Source of the DNA: Gammaproteobacteria bacterium 53_120_T64
GTDB lineage: Bacteria; Pseudomonadota; Gammaproteobacteria; Pseudomonadales; Porticoccaceae
NCBI GenBank assembly: GCA_002162815.1
Contig: MAAT01000028.1
Span: 1 to 64,000, forward strand
Length of the DNA: 64,000 nucleotides
Reading direction: 5' to 3'
Each line of letters starts with the position of its first letter. The stretch's first letter is position 1. Positions 49,590 through 59,902 of this stretch are shown here, in pieces. Both the position numbers and the translations under genes were made by a program. The notes beneath the pieces are model-generated. The model saw nothing but the letters and a program-made list of their open reading frames with translations, did not search any database and was not told the DNA's origin.

Positions 49590-52025
49590 ATGAAACACCT
49601 TGCCATTTTGATACTTCGCATTACCTACTTGCTTGCCATTCCAGCACTGGGCAGCATATTAATTATCATGTCTAGTTTGTATCTCTACCTTAGTCCGAAA
49701 TTACCATCGGTGGAAACCCTCAAAACCGTTAAACTTCAAACACCTTTGAGAGTTTATTCACAAGATATGAAACTTATTGGCGAGTTTGGTGAAAAACGCC
49801 GAACGCCGATTAGCTTCGAGGAAATCCCTCCGTTATTTGTCAACGCCGTCCTTGCTGCCGAGGATGACGGCTTCTATTCTCACATTGGGGTCGACTTTAA
49901 GGGTCTGGCCCGAGCGGCACTGGAACTAATAACGACGGGGCATATACAGACCGGTGGCAGCACGATCACTATGCAACTGGCGAGAAATTTCTTCCTCACT
50001 CGAGAGCAGAGTTTCATTCGTAAATTCAATGAAATACTGCTGGCACTACGTATTGAAGACGAGCTGGGGAAAAATGAAATACTCGCTCTGTATGCCAACA
50101 AAATTTATCTCGGCAATCGCTCCTATGGCGTAGAGGCGGCATCCAGAACCTACTACGGAAAATCGATCGACAAACTCTCGCTCGCCCAAATGGCGATGAT
50201 CGCAGGGCTGCCCAAGGCTCCCTCTCGCTTCAACCCCATTATCAACCCCAAGCGCGCACTGACCCGGCGCAATTGGATACTCGGGCGCATGTATAAACTC
50301 GGGCATATTGACCGCACCGCCCTCGAAACGGCCAGAGGCCGCGCGATTAGCGCCGAGTATCACGGCTCTTTAAAAGATTACGATGCACCCTATGTCGCCG
50401 AAATAGCTCGCCAAATGGCCCTAGATTTATTCGGAGCAGAGGCCTATACCTCGGGTTTTTCGGTATTTACAACGGTTGACAGCACCCTACAAGGCTATGC
50501 CGATCAAGCCCTGACTAACGGCCTGAGAAATTATGACTGGCGCCATGGCTACCGCGGCCCGGAATCGCACGTCACCGACAGCACCCAATGGCCTACCGCC
50601 TTACAAAACAACCGCTCCAAAGCGGGCTCTCAACACGCCATCGTCACCCACATTGATACCGGCAGTATCACGCTGCAAACCGAGGAAAATCCCAGTATTA
50701 CGCTAAGCACTGAAGGCAGCCTCAAAAACCTCAGGCTCTATATCAATGAGGATAAACGCAGCGCCCCTGTTAGAGACCTTAACAATGTCTTTGCCATCGG
50801 CGACCTCGTCCGCATCTATAAAACGGCCGACGAAGAATGGCGACTCACACAAACCCCGGACGCCCAAGCCGCACTGGTGTCCCTCAACCCCGACACCGGT
50901 GCCATACAAGCCATGTCGGGTGGGCTCGATTTTTATCGAAGCCCCTTTAACCGTGTTACCCAGGCACAACGGCAACCGGGCTCCAACTTCAAACCCTTTA
51001 TTTATTCTGCTGCACTTGAAAAAGGCATGAGCCCCGCCAGCATGATCAACGATGCCCCCCTCACCTTTAACGATAAAAACATCGAAACCCAATGGCGTCC
51101 CGTCAACAGTGGCGGCAAATTTTATGGCCCCACACGCCTGCGCAAGGCCCTCTATTTATCCCGCAACCTCGTTTCTATTCGCGTCTTACAATCGACCGGC
51201 ATCTCCTACGCGATCAGCACCGCGTCAAAATTCGGCTTTAACCCACAACAACTCCCCCACGATTTATCCCTCGCCCTGGGTAGTCATGCCGTCACCCCGC
51301 TAGCCATTGCCGGTGGTTATGCGACCTTTGCCAACGGCGGATACAAGGTTGAGCCCTACCTGATCGCGCGTATTACCGACAGCGACGGCGTCAATGTCTT
51401 TCAGACAATGAATCCTATTGTCTGTCGCCGCGACTGCACTGACCAAGGCGACGCCGAAGAGCGCACTAACGATTCGAGTCAGCCGACGAAATCTGACGCG
51501 CTGCCCGAAGACCTCGAAGCCGTACGCCCGCCAGCAGAAAGAATACTGGAGCCCCGCGTCGCCTACCTGATTGACTCGATGCTCAAAGATGTCGTAAAAA
51601 GGGGGACGGCCACTAAGGCTCGGGCCATGCAACGCAATGATATCGCGGGTAAAACCGGCACCACCAACGGCCCTAGGGACGCCTGGTTTTCAGGCTACAA
51701 CCCCGACCTAGTAACCACCACCTGGCTTGGCTTTGACGACAATCGCAAGCTCGGTCGACGGGAATACGGCGGCTCGGCGGCCCTGCCTATCTGGATAGAC
51801 TATATGAGCAAGGCACTGGCAAACCGTCCGCAGCGCCGCCATCCGCTACCGGGTGGACTCGTCTCTGTACGTATAGATCCTAGCACCGGGCTCAGGGTTT
51901 CACCGAGCGAAAAAAACGGTATTTTTGAGCTCTTTCGAGACGAGAACCTTCCGGCCTATGGCGACACCAGCAACCTAGAGCAGGCTTTCGAAGCTGATAG
52001 CGCGCTACCGGAAGATATTTTTTAG
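49590..52025 (+). CDS. mrcA: Penicillin-binding protein 1A
   Basis: The protein has 811 residues. A transmembrane anchor (about 8-32) precedes a GT51 glycosyltransferase domain (about 55-230) with AAEDDGFYSHIGVD and GGSTITMQLARN. An OB-like insert and the transpeptidase domain follow, with the active Ser in PGSNFKPF, SRN, and GKTGTTN. It polymerises and cross-links peptidoglycan in the periplasm. No clear Shine-Dalgarno precedes ATG 49590. It is divergent from pilM and convergent with cysQ with only 20 bases between stops. Confidence 0.96.
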   Translation: MKHLAILILRITYLLAIPALGSILIIMSSLYLYLSPKLPSVETLKTVKLQTPLRVYSQDMKLIGEFGEKRRTPISFEEIPPLFVNAVLAAEDDGFYSHIGVDFKGLARAALELITTGHIQTGGSTITMQLARNFFLTREQSFIRKFNEILLALRIEDELGKNEILALYANKIYLGNRSYGVEAASRTYYGKSIDKLSLAQMAMIAGLPKAPSRFNPIINPKRALTRRNWILGRMYKLGHIDRTALETARGRAISAEYHGSLKDYDAPYVAEIARQMALDLFGAEAYTSGFSVFTTVDSTLQGYADQALTNGLRNYDWRHGYRGPESHVTDSTQWPTALQNNRSKAGSQHAIVTHIDTGSITLQTEENPSITLSTEGSLKNLRLYINEDKRSAPVRDLNNVFAIGDLVRIYKTADEEWRLTQTPDAQAALVSLNPDTGAIQAMSGGLDFYRSPFNRVTQAQRQPGSNFKPFIYSAALEKGMSPASMINDAPLTFNDKNIETQWRPVNSGGKFYGPTRLRKALYLSRNLVSIRVLQSTGISYAISTASKFGFNPQQLPHDLSLALGSHAVTPLAIAGGYATFANGGYKVEPYLIARITDSDGVNVFQTMNPIVCRRDCTDQGDAEERTNDSSQPTKSDALPEDLEAVRPPAERILEPRVAYLIDSMLKDVVKRGTATKARAMQRNDIAGKTGTTNGPRDAWFSGYNPDLVTTTWLGFDDNRKLGRREYGGSAALPIWIDYMSKALANRPQRRHPLPGGLVSVRIDPSTGLRVSPSEKNGIFELFRDENLPAYGDTSNLEQAFEADSALPEDIF

Positions 52026-52045
52026 CCCCAGGTTTTTATTACCGG

Positions 52046-52915
52046 CTAACGCCTTACTTCGATGCCCGACAATAAGTCTCGCCAGGGGAAAGAGCTGTCA
52101 CCCAATACGTAAAAATAGGGATTGAGCAGCTCATCTTTCTGGTTGTAACGCAAGGGCTCCAGATCAAAATTGAGCACCTGCCCGCCCGCAGCCTCAACAA
52201 CTGCCTGGGCCGCCGCCGTATCCCACTCCATGGTCGGTGCCAGCCGCGGGTAAATATCGGCACTGCCCTCGGCGACTAAGCACAGCTTTAGCGAGCTACC
52301 CATATTGCAGGTGTCCGTTGCACCCAAATCTTTCGACAAACGCTGCAGAAGATCATCGACGGCACCCGCCCCATGACTACGACTTGCCACGACAGTCACC
52401 GGGTTATCGACGCCACCGCGCCCGCTCATCGTGCGTACGGTAATCGCCTGCCCAGGCTGCTCACCTGCCATTTTATAAGCACCGACACCGCTCAAGCCGG
52501 TGTAAGTAACAGCGCTGACCGGCACATGTACGACCCCCAAAACCGGCACATGATTGTCAACTAAAGCGACATTGACAGTAAATTCACCACTGCGCTTAAT
52601 GAATTCTTTGGTGCCATCGAGCGGATCAATAATCCAGTAACGCTGCCATCGACTGCGCTCTGAAAAAGGCGGCGCTGCGGCTTCCTCGCTCAGCACCGGC
52701 ACGCCTTCCAGCAGGCCCTCAAGACCATCGGCCAATATATGGTGAGCCGCCAAATCAGCAGCGGTGAGCGGTGACTCATCGGACTTCACTTCAATACCGA
52801 GGTCACTGCGGGCATAGACTTCGAGAATGGCCTCACCGGCACGACGGCAAAGCGCCACCACCTCATCGACAAGTTCTGTATTTACAACGACCTGATCCAC
52901 ACTCGCTCCTTTCAT
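52046..52915 (-). CDS. cysQ: 3'(2'),5'-Bisphosphate nucleotidase
   Basis: The protein has 289 residues of the inositol monophosphatase superfamily. Metal-binding motifs are DESPLTAADLAAH, IDPLDGTKEFI and the C-terminal EWDTAAAQAVVEAAGG. CysQ removes the 3' phosphate of PAP/PAPS produced in sulfate assimilation. It lies 25 bases after nudE on the same strand, as in many gammaproteobacteria. Confidence 0.93.
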   Translation of the reverse strand: MKGASVDQVVVNTELVDEVVALCRRAGEAILEVYARSDLGIEVKSDESPLTAADLAAHHILADGLEGLLEGVPVLSEEAAAPPFSERSRWQRYWIIDPLDGTKEFIKRSGEFTVNVALVDNHVPVLGVVHVPVSAVTYTGLSGVGAYKMAGEQPGQAITVRTMSGRGGVDNPVTVVASRSHGAGAVDDLLQRLSKDLGATDTCNMGSSLKLCLVAEGSADIYPRLAPTMEWDTAAAQAVVEAAGGQVLNFDLEPLRYNQKDELLNPYFYVLGDSSFPWRDLLSGIEVRR

Positions 52916-52940
52916 GTTTTAAGCGTTAAAAAAACATCAC

Positions 52941-53495
52941 TTATTTGATCGGTGATGCCTGAAAATAATCCCGTGCCAGATATAGGGCGGCAATCGAAAT
53001 ACCATCGCTGACATCAGCTCGCGCCACCAACTCGGCCAAGTTGTCGAGAGGCCACTCCATGGTAGCCATCGGCTCCGGTTCATCCCCCGGTAGTGATTCC
53101 TCGTAGAGATCCCAAGCCACCAGCAGGTCAATACTTCGCTCCATATAAGACGGTGTCAAATGAATGCTCTTCAAAAAGCGCAATTCGCGGGCGCCAACAC
53201 CGGCCTCTTCCTTTAATTCTCGGTTGCCCGCCGTCAGGTTATCTTCCCCCGGGTCAATCGCACCCTTCGGTAAACCCCATTGATAGGCATTAATACCGGC
53301 ACTGTATTCCTGTACCAAAATCACAGAGCCCTGTACCGTCAACGGCACCACAGCGACGGCACCATAGCCCGACGACGCCAAGCGCTCGTAGCTGCGTTCC
53401 ACCCCATTCGAAAAGCGCAAATCGAGTTGCTCAATTTGAAATAGCCGAGTTCGCGCAATGCGCTCTCGCTTCAAAATCAGAGGATTAGTCGGCAT
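52941..53495 (-). CDS. nudE: ADP compounds hydrolase NudE
   Basis: From ATG 53495 (AAAGG upstream) the protein has 184 residues; a longer frame reaches 53510. The Nudix box GAIDPGEDNLTAGN continued by RELKEEAGV fits the full GX5EX7REUXEEXGU pattern. NudE splits ADP-ribose, AppA-type nucleotides and NADH. It is divergent from yrfG across 66 bases, as in E. coli and pseudomonads. Confidence 0.93.
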   Translation of the reverse strand: MPTNPLILKRERIARTRLFQIEQLDLRFSNGVERSYERLASSGYGAVAVVPLTVQGSVILVQEYSAGINAYQWGLPKGAIDPGEDNLTAGNRELKEEAGVGARELRFLKSIHLTPSYMERSIDLLVAWDLYEESLPGDEPEPMATMEWPLDNLAELVARADVSDGISIAALYLARDYFQASPIK

Positions 53496-53561
53496 ACTCG
53501 AGCCTTTCATTTTGACGTGTCATTTCGATTCGTTCGTTTTACTGCGGAGGTATTATCGACC

Positions 53562-54218
53562 ATGCTCGACTGGAACACCATTGACACCGTACTGCTCGAC
53601 ATGGACGGCACCCTGCTCGACCTGCATTTTGATAATTTCTTCTGGCAACATCACTTACCGGCCCGCTATGCGGAGCTGCATAAAATTGAGCCCGAGGCCG
53701 CACTCGATAAGCTCTACAAACGCTTTGAAGAAAAACGCAGCTCGATTGAGTGGTATTGCACCGATTTTTGGTCGGCCGAACTCGGCCTCGATATTCCCGC
53801 CCTGAAAAAAGAGGTGCAACACCTTATTGCCGAGCGCCCCCATGTGCGGCAGTTTTTAAGCGCCCTCGGCGACAGCCAGCGCCAGCGCATCTTAATCACC
53901 AACGCCCACCGCGACAGCCTCAACCTGAAGCTCGACATTACCGGTATCGACGACCTACTCGACACGCTGATTTCATCCCACGATTACCGCGTGCCAAAAG
54001 AATCACCCCTCTTTTGGCAGCGCCTCAGCCAAGCTATTCACTTCGACCCAAAACGCACGCTGTTTATTGATGACACCGAAGATATGCTCAGCGCCGCTGC
54101 GGATTTTGGTATCGCCCACCTACTGTGTATCAGCCAACCCGACAGCAAAGTGCCACCACGTAGCGACCTGAAGTACCCCACGGTTGCCCATTTCTCCGAC
54201 CTACTACCGGTCAACTAA
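53562..54218 (+). CDS. yrfG: GMP/IMP nucleotidase YrfG (HAD family)
   Basis: From ATG 53562 the protein has 218 residues; a longer frame starts at 53517. It has HAD motifs LLDMDGTLLDL, ITNAHRD, the Lys in VPKESPLFW and FIDDTEDML. YrfG dephosphorylates GMP and IMP. GGAGG is about 11 bases upstream. It begins the plus-strand run yrfG-hslR-hslO-pckA. Confidence 0.92.
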   Translation: MLDWNTIDTVLLDMDGTLLDLHFDNFFWQHHLPARYAELHKIEPEAALDKLYKRFEEKRSSIEWYCTDFWSAELGLDIPALKKEVQHLIAERPHVRQFLSALGDSQRQRILITNAHRDSLNLKLDITGIDDLLDTLISSHDYRVPKESPLFWQRLSQAIHFDPKRTLFIDDTEDMLSAAADFGIAHLLCISQPDSKVPPRSDLKYPTVAHFSDLLPVN

Positions 54219-54249
54219 GGACTGCTGAGCCCAGCATTTGACATAAAAT

Positions 54250-54648
54250 ATGGCTGCCATGGAAAAAGTTCGCATTGATAAATGGTTGTGGGCGGCGCGG
54301 TTTTTCAAAACTCGCGCCCTCGCCAAAGCCGCCATTGAAGGCGGTAAAGTGCATATCGCTGGGCAGCGGGTGAAAGCCAGCAAAGAGCTAAAGGTAGGCA
54401 CCGAGCTCACCATTCGCCAGGGCTGGGACGAAAAGCAAATACAGGTCGATGCCCTGAGCGACAAGCGCAGAGGCGCTCCCGAGGCCGCCGCGCTGTACAG
54501 CGAAACAGCGCAAAGCATTATCGAAAGAGAACAGCGGGCAGCAGAGCGCAAGGCCACTGGCAGCAGTCACTATCCACCCGACCAGCGCCCCAACAAAAAA
54601 CAACGCCGCCAAATCCATCGCTTTCAACGTGAACAAGAGCTCGACTAA
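54250..54648 (+). CDS. hslR: Heat-shock protein 15 (S4 domain)
   Basis: The protein has 132 residues; ATG 54259 is also possible. An S4 RNA-binding domain (VRIDKWLWAARFFKTRALA, then GGKVHIAGQRVKAS) is followed by a very basic C-terminal tail. Hsp15 binds free 50S subunits carrying nascent chains and helps recycle them. It lies 31 bases after yrfG. The downstream hslO frame extends back over its end, but the true hslO start is later. Confidence 0.94.
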   Translation: MAAMEKVRIDKWLWAARFFKTRALAKAAIEGGKVHIAGQRVKASKELKVGTELTIRQGWDEKQIQVDALSDKRRGAPEAAALYSETAQSIIEREQRAAERKATGSSHYPPDQRPNKKQRRQIHRFQREQELD

Positions 54649-54784
54649 ACGACCCTTCGTCCGACCGGGTGCTCTGGACAAGATCGAGCATCTTTCGTAC
54701 ATTGCAGCCCCGCTGAGCAAGCAGCCGTTTCGCTCGGCCTGCCAAGAGTTCTCCAGCCCCTCCCACCAAGCCAGCGGTAAAGTC

Positions 54785-55693
54785 ATGCCCCAACCCGACA
54801 ACGACGTACTGCAAAGATTTCTGTTTGAACAAAGCGATGTGCGCGGCGAAATCGTCTCCCTGCAAGACAGCTATCAAGCCGTTCTCGCCAACCACAGACG
54901 ATCTGACCAAGAAATACCCGCCGCCATCGACACCCTGCTCGGCGAATTTCTCAGCGCCGCCGCACTATTGAGTGCAACCCTCAAGTTTGACGGCATTATC
55001 ACCCTGCAAGCGAAACCCAAAAACAAGGGCGCGCTGGAGCTGATAATGGCCGACTCCACGCGCCACAATAATCTGCGCGCCGTGGCTCGCTACGACGCCA
55101 GCAATGCCCCGAGCGACGATCAAGCCTGTGACTTTCGCTCACTACTGGATGGCGGCTACCTGCTAATCACTATCGATCCCGCCAAAGGTGAGCGCTATCA
55201 AAGTGTTATCGCTATCGAGCACGACTCACTGAGCGAATGCCTGAACACCTATTTCCAGCAGTCGGAGCAACTACCTACCCGTATCTGGCTCGCCGCCGAT
55301 GAAAACCGAGCTGGAGGGCTGCTACTGCAAGCCTTGCCCGTGCAACTACAAAGCCTCGAACAACGTAGCGAGCTTTGGCAACATTTAACCCTGCTGGTCG
55401 ATACCCTGAAAGTCGATGAACAAGTGACACTGAGCCATCGCCAGCAATTGCACCGTCTATTTCACCAAGAGGAGCTACAGCTCTTCGAGCCGACAGCCCT
55501 GCAGTTTTCCTGCAGTTGCTCCCGTGCCCGCACAGCCAGCATGCTGATTAGCCTGGGTGAAAAGGAAATTCAGACGATGCTCGATGAACAGACCCGTATC
55601 GATGTCGGCTGCGAGTTCTGCCATTACGTCTATCAGTTCAATGCAGAGCAAGCGGCGAGACTGTTTAGCACCGAACCACCGACCCTGCATTAA
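54785..55693 (+). CDS. hslO: Hsp33 redox-regulated chaperone
   Basis: From ATG 54785 the protein has 302 residues and starts MPQPDNDVLQRFLFEQ, matching the family; a GTG at 54629 would add 52 unrelated residues. The C-terminal redox switch has CSC near 245 and CEFC about 31 residues later, which bind zinc when reduced. Under oxidative heat stress zinc loss activates holdase activity. It is in the plus-strand run between hslR and pckA. Confidence 0.95.
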   Translation: MPQPDNDVLQRFLFEQSDVRGEIVSLQDSYQAVLANHRRSDQEIPAAIDTLLGEFLSAAALLSATLKFDGIITLQAKPKNKGALELIMADSTRHNNLRAVARYDASNAPSDDQACDFRSLLDGGYLLITIDPAKGERYQSVIAIEHDSLSECLNTYFQQSEQLPTRIWLAADENRAGGLLLQALPVQLQSLEQRSELWQHLTLLVDTLKVDEQVTLSHRQQLHRLFHQEELQLFEPTALQFSCSCSRARTASMLISLGEKEIQTMLDEQTRIDVGCEFCHYVYQFNAEQAARLFSTEPPTLH

Positions 55694-55807
55694 GACTATC
55701 GTTTTTTCCGCTTCGCCACGGAGCACTTTTCTGGCATAATTGGCGCCCTTTTTTGGCACGACCCGGATAACACCTTATCCCTTGAACCGTTCACAGGATT
55801 GAAACTA

Positions 55808-57367
55808 ATGACCGACTTTGATACTTCCGCGGCAACCATTTACACCGACCTGAGTTCCGCTGAACTGATCGAGCAATCCCTTCAACGCAAGGAAGGTGTG
55901 CTCACCCACACTGGCGCCCTGCGCACCGAGACCGGCCAGCACACTGGCCGCTCGCCCGCCGACCGCTTTATTGTCGAAGAGCCCAGCACCAGTGACGCCA
56001 TCAACTGGGGCCCCGTCAACCGCCCCTTCCCCCAGGACAAGTTCGACGCCCTGTGGGATCGTGTCGAGTCTTACATCGCCGGCGTCGACCGCTTTGTTTC
56101 CTATTTACATATCGGTCAGGACAAAGAGCATTACATCCCCGCTAAAGTCACGACCGAGACCGCCTGGCACAATCTATTCGCCAGAAACATGTTTATCCGC
56201 ACCGAGCAGTACAACCCCGCAAGTAAAGAGAGCTGGCAAATTCTCCACGCCGCCAACTTCGTTTGCGAGCCCGAGCGCGACGGCACCACTAGTAGTGGCG
56301 TTGTTGTTATCAACTTTGCCCAGCGCAAAGTACTGCTGGCTGGCATGAAGTACGCCGGTGAAATGAAGAAGAGTATGTTCTCGGTACAGAACTTTCTGCT
56401 ACCTGAGAAAGACGTGATGCCCATGCACTGCGCCGCCAACGTCGGTGAAGATGGCGATGTCGCCTTGTTTTTCGGCCTCTCCGGCACCGGTAAAACCACC
56501 CTTTCAGCCGACCCACTGCGCTACCTGATTGGCGATGACGAGCACGGCTGGAGCAAGGGCGCAGTGTTCAATCTCGAAGGCGGCTGCTACGCCAAGACCA
56601 TCGACCTTAGCCAAAAAAATGAGCCGGTGATCTGGGATGCCATTCGCTTCGGCGCCATTGTTGAAAACGTGGTCCTCAACGACAAACGTGAGCCCGACTA
56701 CTGCGATACCTCACTGACCGAAAACGGTCGCTGCAGCTATCCGCTAGAGCACGTGGAAATGCGCTCCGATAAAAACCGCGCCGGTGAGCCCAAGCACATT
56801 ATGTTTCTCACCTGTGATGTCACTGGCGTCTTGCCCCCCGTATCCATTTTGTCAAAAGAAGCAGCGGCCTATCACTTCCTCAGCGGCTACACCGCACGCG
56901 TCGGCTCCACCGAACTCGGTGGCGAGTCCGGTATTAACCCCACTTTCTCAGCCTGTTTCGGTGCCCCCTTTATGCCCCGGCCCGCCGGTGTTTACGCCGA
57001 GCTGCTGATGAAGCGTATCGAAGATTTTGGCAGTAAAGTCTATCTGGTGAATACCGGCTGGACCGGCGGTGCTGGCGGAGCCAACGGCAGCGGCTCGCGC
57101 TTCCCGATCCCTGTCACTCGCGCCATTATTACCGCTATTCAAAATGGCAAACTCGAAACAGCCGAGACTGCCCAGCTGCCGTTCTTGAACCTTGAATTCC
57201 CTGTCGAGGTGCCTGGCGTCGATAAAAGCTACCTCAACCCACGTACAGCCTGGACCGATCAAGCCGCCTACGACGAGCAAGCGAGCAAGCTGGCCGGACT
57301 GTTCGTACAGAACTTTAAAACCTTTGATGTCTCCGATGAGATCAACAACGCAGGCCCCAGCATCTAG
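55808..57367 (+). CDS. pckA: Phosphoenolpyruvate carboxykinase (ATP)
   Basis: From ATG 55808 (AGGA about ten bases upstream) the protein has 519 residues; TTG 55799 is a less likely start. [43 protein letters not shown] near 225 and GDDEHGWS are the substrate, Walker A and metal motifs. It converts oxaloacetate to phosphoenolpyruvate in gluconeogenesis. A strong terminator follows. Confidence 0.97.
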   Translation: MTDFDTSAATIYTDLSSAELIEQSLQRKEGVLTHTGALRTETGQHTGRSPADRFIVEEPSTSDAINWGPVNRPFPQDKFDALWDRVESYIAGVDRFVSYLHIGQDKEHYIPAKVTTETAWHNLFARNMFIRTEQYNPASKESWQILHAANFVCEPERDGTTSSGVVVINFAQRKVLLAGMKYAGEMKKSMFSVQNFLLPEKDVMPMHCAANVGEDGDVALFFGLSGTGKTTLSADPLRYLIGDDEHGWSKGAVFNLEGGCYAKTIDLSQKNEPVIWDAIRFGAIVENVVLNDKREPDYCDTSLTENGRCSYPLEHVEMRSDKNRAGEPKHIMFLTCDVTGVLPPVSILSKEAAAYHFLSGYTARVGSTELGGESGINPTFSACFGAPFMPRPAGVYAELLMKRIEDFGSKVYLVNTGWTGGAGGANGSGSRFPIPVTRAIITAIQNGKLETAETAQLPFLNLEFPVEVPGVDKSYLNPRTAWTDQAAYDEQASKLAGLFVQNFKTFDVSDEINNAGPSI

Positions 57368-57408
57368 GCTTGCGATGACAGCTTTTTACCCCGTAAGGCG
57401 TAAAAACA

Positions 57409-57449
57409 AGGCATAAAAAAAGCACCTTCACGGTGCTTTTTTTATGCCT
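57409..57449. terminator. Bidirectional terminator between pckA and hemY
   Basis: AGGCATAAAAAAAGCACC and its complement form an 18-bp stem with a five-base loop. The GCACC core is flanked by seven A and seven T, giving U-tracts for both convergent genes. Confidence 0.93.
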
Positions 57450-57467
57450 GCTAAACGGTCAAAGGTA

Positions 57468-58697
57468 TTAAGCTCGCACCATCAGTTGCGTCTCGCCACC
57501 TGTCACCGCCAGTAAACCCTGGCGATAAAACTGTAAGCTTTTGTCGTGCTCACCAAGGCGCCCCATCACCTCCGCCAGCTCGGCATAGATTTCAGAGCGG
57601 CTGTCGAGCTTCAGCGCAGCCTCTAAATAGTCCCGCGCCTTGCCCCATAATTCACCGCGCTGAGACAAGTGCGCCAACGCCAGTAGAAGATCGGGGTTAT
57701 CCGCTTGCTCCTTAAGCCAGCCCTCCGCTGTCTTCAACTGTTGAGCCGCAAGCTCTCCACCCAGCTGGCCATAACTGGCCAATAAATCCTTGTCCCAGTC
57801 TTTTGTAATAGCTCGGCGCAACTCCTTTTCGGCCTGGGTCGCCTCACCCAACTGACTCAACAAGGTGGCATGACGGGCGATAAGTACTGGCGCCGAGCGC
57901 ACCTGTTTTGCCGTTCGCGCCCAGAGGTCGACCAAGGCCTGCTTATTCGCCCCCCTGTCTGGGCCAAGGTTTTGGCTGAGGGTCGTCAATTGCTGGGCGC
58001 GAATCGAAATTTCCAGCTGGAGCAACTCCTCGTCACCCAATACTTTATTGCCTTTCAGGTCTGCCAACAGTTTTTCCAGCTGATCCCACTGCTGCAAATC
58101 CCGATAGCTGCTTGCCAGTAAGCTGAGTATGTAGGGGTGTGTCGGATGGCGCCCGTGTAACAGCTCTAACATCGGCAAGGCCGCTGCGTAGTCGCCATTG
58201 CCAACGAGCAGTCGCACACGCGTCAACGCCACTGCCAACTCATTACGCGCATCCGCTTTTTCCGCCAGGTCCAAGAGATGGCTCACCTCCTCCTCGTTGC
58301 CCAGCTCCGCCGCCGCTCCGGCCGCACCCAGATAATTGATCAGGGCAAGATCGGCACCCGCCGCCGATTTTGTTAGCAGCTGACAGGCCGATGCCCAGCG
58401 CCCCTCGGCCAAGGCCAACAAACCCCGGTAGGTTAACTGGCTATTCTTGTGCTGTTTTTTCGCCTGCCAGTTACGGCTCAGGTGTAAGCCGGGCAGCACT
58501 AGGGCGCGAATCACACTCAGTAACACGCGAAATAACAACCACAGCGCCAATACCGCCAAGACCCCCGTCCACAGGGTAAATTGCACCGCCGTTGCGCCAA
58601 CGGAAATCAGTACAAAACCCGGGTATTGCCCGATCAACCAATAAAGAGAGCTGCCAAACAGCGTCCCCAGCAGCAATACCACAATTGATATTCTCAC
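57468..58697 (-). CDS. hemY: HemY, TPR-containing haem-biosynthesis protein
   Basis: The protein has 409 residues. Two N-terminal transmembrane helices (about 3-24 and 38-65) are followed by a run of TPR-like helical repeats (about 90-400). HemY of gammaproteobacteria is an inner-membrane protein of unclear exact role near haem synthesis enzymes. GTG 58697 is the start, with GGAGGG nine bases upstream, two bases after hemX. It ends the algZ-algR-hemC-hemD-hemX-hemY run. Confidence 0.92.
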   Translation of the reverse strand: MRISIVVLLLGTLFGSSLYWLIGQYPGFVLISVGATAVQFTLWTGVLAVLALWLLFRVLLSVIRALVLPGLHLSRNWQAKKQHKNSQLTYRGLLALAEGRWASACQLLTKSAAGADLALINYLGAAGAAAELGNEEEVSHLLDLAEKADARNELAVALTRVRLLVGNGDYAAALPMLELLHGRHPTHPYILSLLASSYRDLQQWDQLEKLLADLKGNKVLGDEELLQLEISIRAQQLTTLSQNLGPDRGANKQALVDLWARTAKQVRSAPVLIARHATLLSQLGEATQAEKELRRAITKDWDKDLLASYGQLGGELAAQQLKTAEGWLKEQADNPDLLLALAHLSQRGELWGKARDYLEAALKLDSRSEIYAELAEVMGRLGEHDKSLQFYRQGLLAVTGGETQLMVRA

Positions 58698-58699
58698 AG

Positions 58700-59845
58700 C
58701 TATTCACCCTCCCCGCCGCCAAACTGGCTCTCGAGTGCCGTGCGGTAAGCCCGCAACGCATAAAGTGAAGTGCTAATATCGGGCAAGCCCTGCTCTACCA
58801 CTTCGCCCTGCAATTCCCGCAACTGTTCGATAATCGCTCGCGTGTCATCATTGGCGGCAAAATTCTCACCAATGTCTCTTATCGCACGAACTAGGCTGGA
58901 GCGATAAATAGCCCCCTCTTCGCGTAACACCGCTTGCTGGGCATTGCCGAGAGTCATCAATAAGCGATCGCGCAACTGCACCTCTCGTTCAAATGTCATG
59001 AGCGGCGCCAGTGGCTGCTGCAGCGAACGCACATAAAAATGTCTTGCTACAAAGCCCTGGCTGGCACTGCGAATATTCTGCCAAAGTCGCTGATACCAAG
59101 GCCCTTCAAGTAATATAGCAACAGGGACATCCGCAGTAGTGGCTTCACTCTGCGATGCCTTGTCGGCCGCCAAGCCTTGCACCGGCAATGCGGGGAAAGT
59201 CATCATCAACTCCGACAAGGTGCCGATACGCAGGAAAAGGCCCTCGCGATCAATTGCCGTGGTACGGCGCAGCTCGGTAATATTGTTAGACAGGATTTTG
59301 CGCAGTGAGGTCAGCCCCGGATCATCCAGCCGGGCCAACACCTGGTCCGCCGATTCGAGCAGAGTTTGAGCACCCTGAGGTCGGCGCTCAACCAGTAAAC
59401 GCTGGCTGGCTAGACGAATTAGAAATTCCGCTTCATCCAATAAAAGCTTGCCTCGACCCGCATTATTCTTGCTCTCAAGCAAGGCCAACTGGCTCTGCTG
59501 TGCTTGCTGTAAGACGGCAAGCTGACTCTCAAAGCTGGCAACCAGTCGCCCCTGCTCAACAGCTTTGCGCTCTATATTTTGCTGAAAAGCCTCAAGGGAA
59601 GCGCCTCTATGCGCTACAGCGTCATCGAGGGCGTGAAACCGTTGTAAAACTCCTTGGCCAAACCAGGCCCCCACCCCCAAACCTGTGGCGATGGCCAACA
59701 ATAGACAAATGGCCAGTAGGCGCCAGCCCTTGCCAGTCGTAGGTTTTTGCGTTTTGTCCTGAGTCTTACTTTGTGACTTAAGCTCGGCTGCCGATCCGGC
59801 CTCCGTTTTTCCCTGCGTATCCGCAGCTTGATTTTTGTTATCCAC
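58700..59845 (-). CDS. hemX: HemX, uroporphyrinogen-III C-methyltransferase-like membrane protein
   Basis: The protein has 381 residues and starts at GTG 59845. A Lys/Gln/Thr-rich cytoplasmic tail precedes one transmembrane helix (about 42-64), and a coiled-coil periplasmic region follows. The name HemX implies methyltransferase activity, but no SAM motif is visible; the real role is structural or unknown. It lies 57 bases after hemD and two bases before hemY. Confidence 0.9.
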   Translation of the reverse strand: MDNKNQAADTQGKTEAGSAAELKSQSKTQDKTQKPTTGKGWRLLAICLLLAIATGLGVGAWFGQGVLQRFHALDDAVAHRGASLEAFQQNIERKAVEQGRLVASFESQLAVLQQAQQSQLALLESKNNAGRGKLLLDEAEFLIRLASQRLLVERRPQGAQTLLESADQVLARLDDPGLTSLRKILSNNITELRRTTAIDREGLFLRIGTLSELMMTFPALPVQGLAADKASQSEATTADVPVAILLEGPWYQRLWQNIRSASQGFVARHFYVRSLQQPLAPLMTFEREVQLRDRLLMTLGNAQQAVLREEGAIYRSSLVRAIRDIGENFAANDDTRAIIEQLRELQGEVVEQGLPDISTSLYALRAYRTALESQFGGGEGE

Positions 59846-59902
59846 CCGTCAATCCCGCTATGCAATCAATATTATTTTCAACTCGCCACGTCAGGCAAGT
59901 CG

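Noticed and set aside
54629-54784. Longer hslO starting at GTG 54629
   Set aside because: The extra 52 residues do not match Hsp33 and overlap hslR; ATG 54785 gives the family N-terminus.
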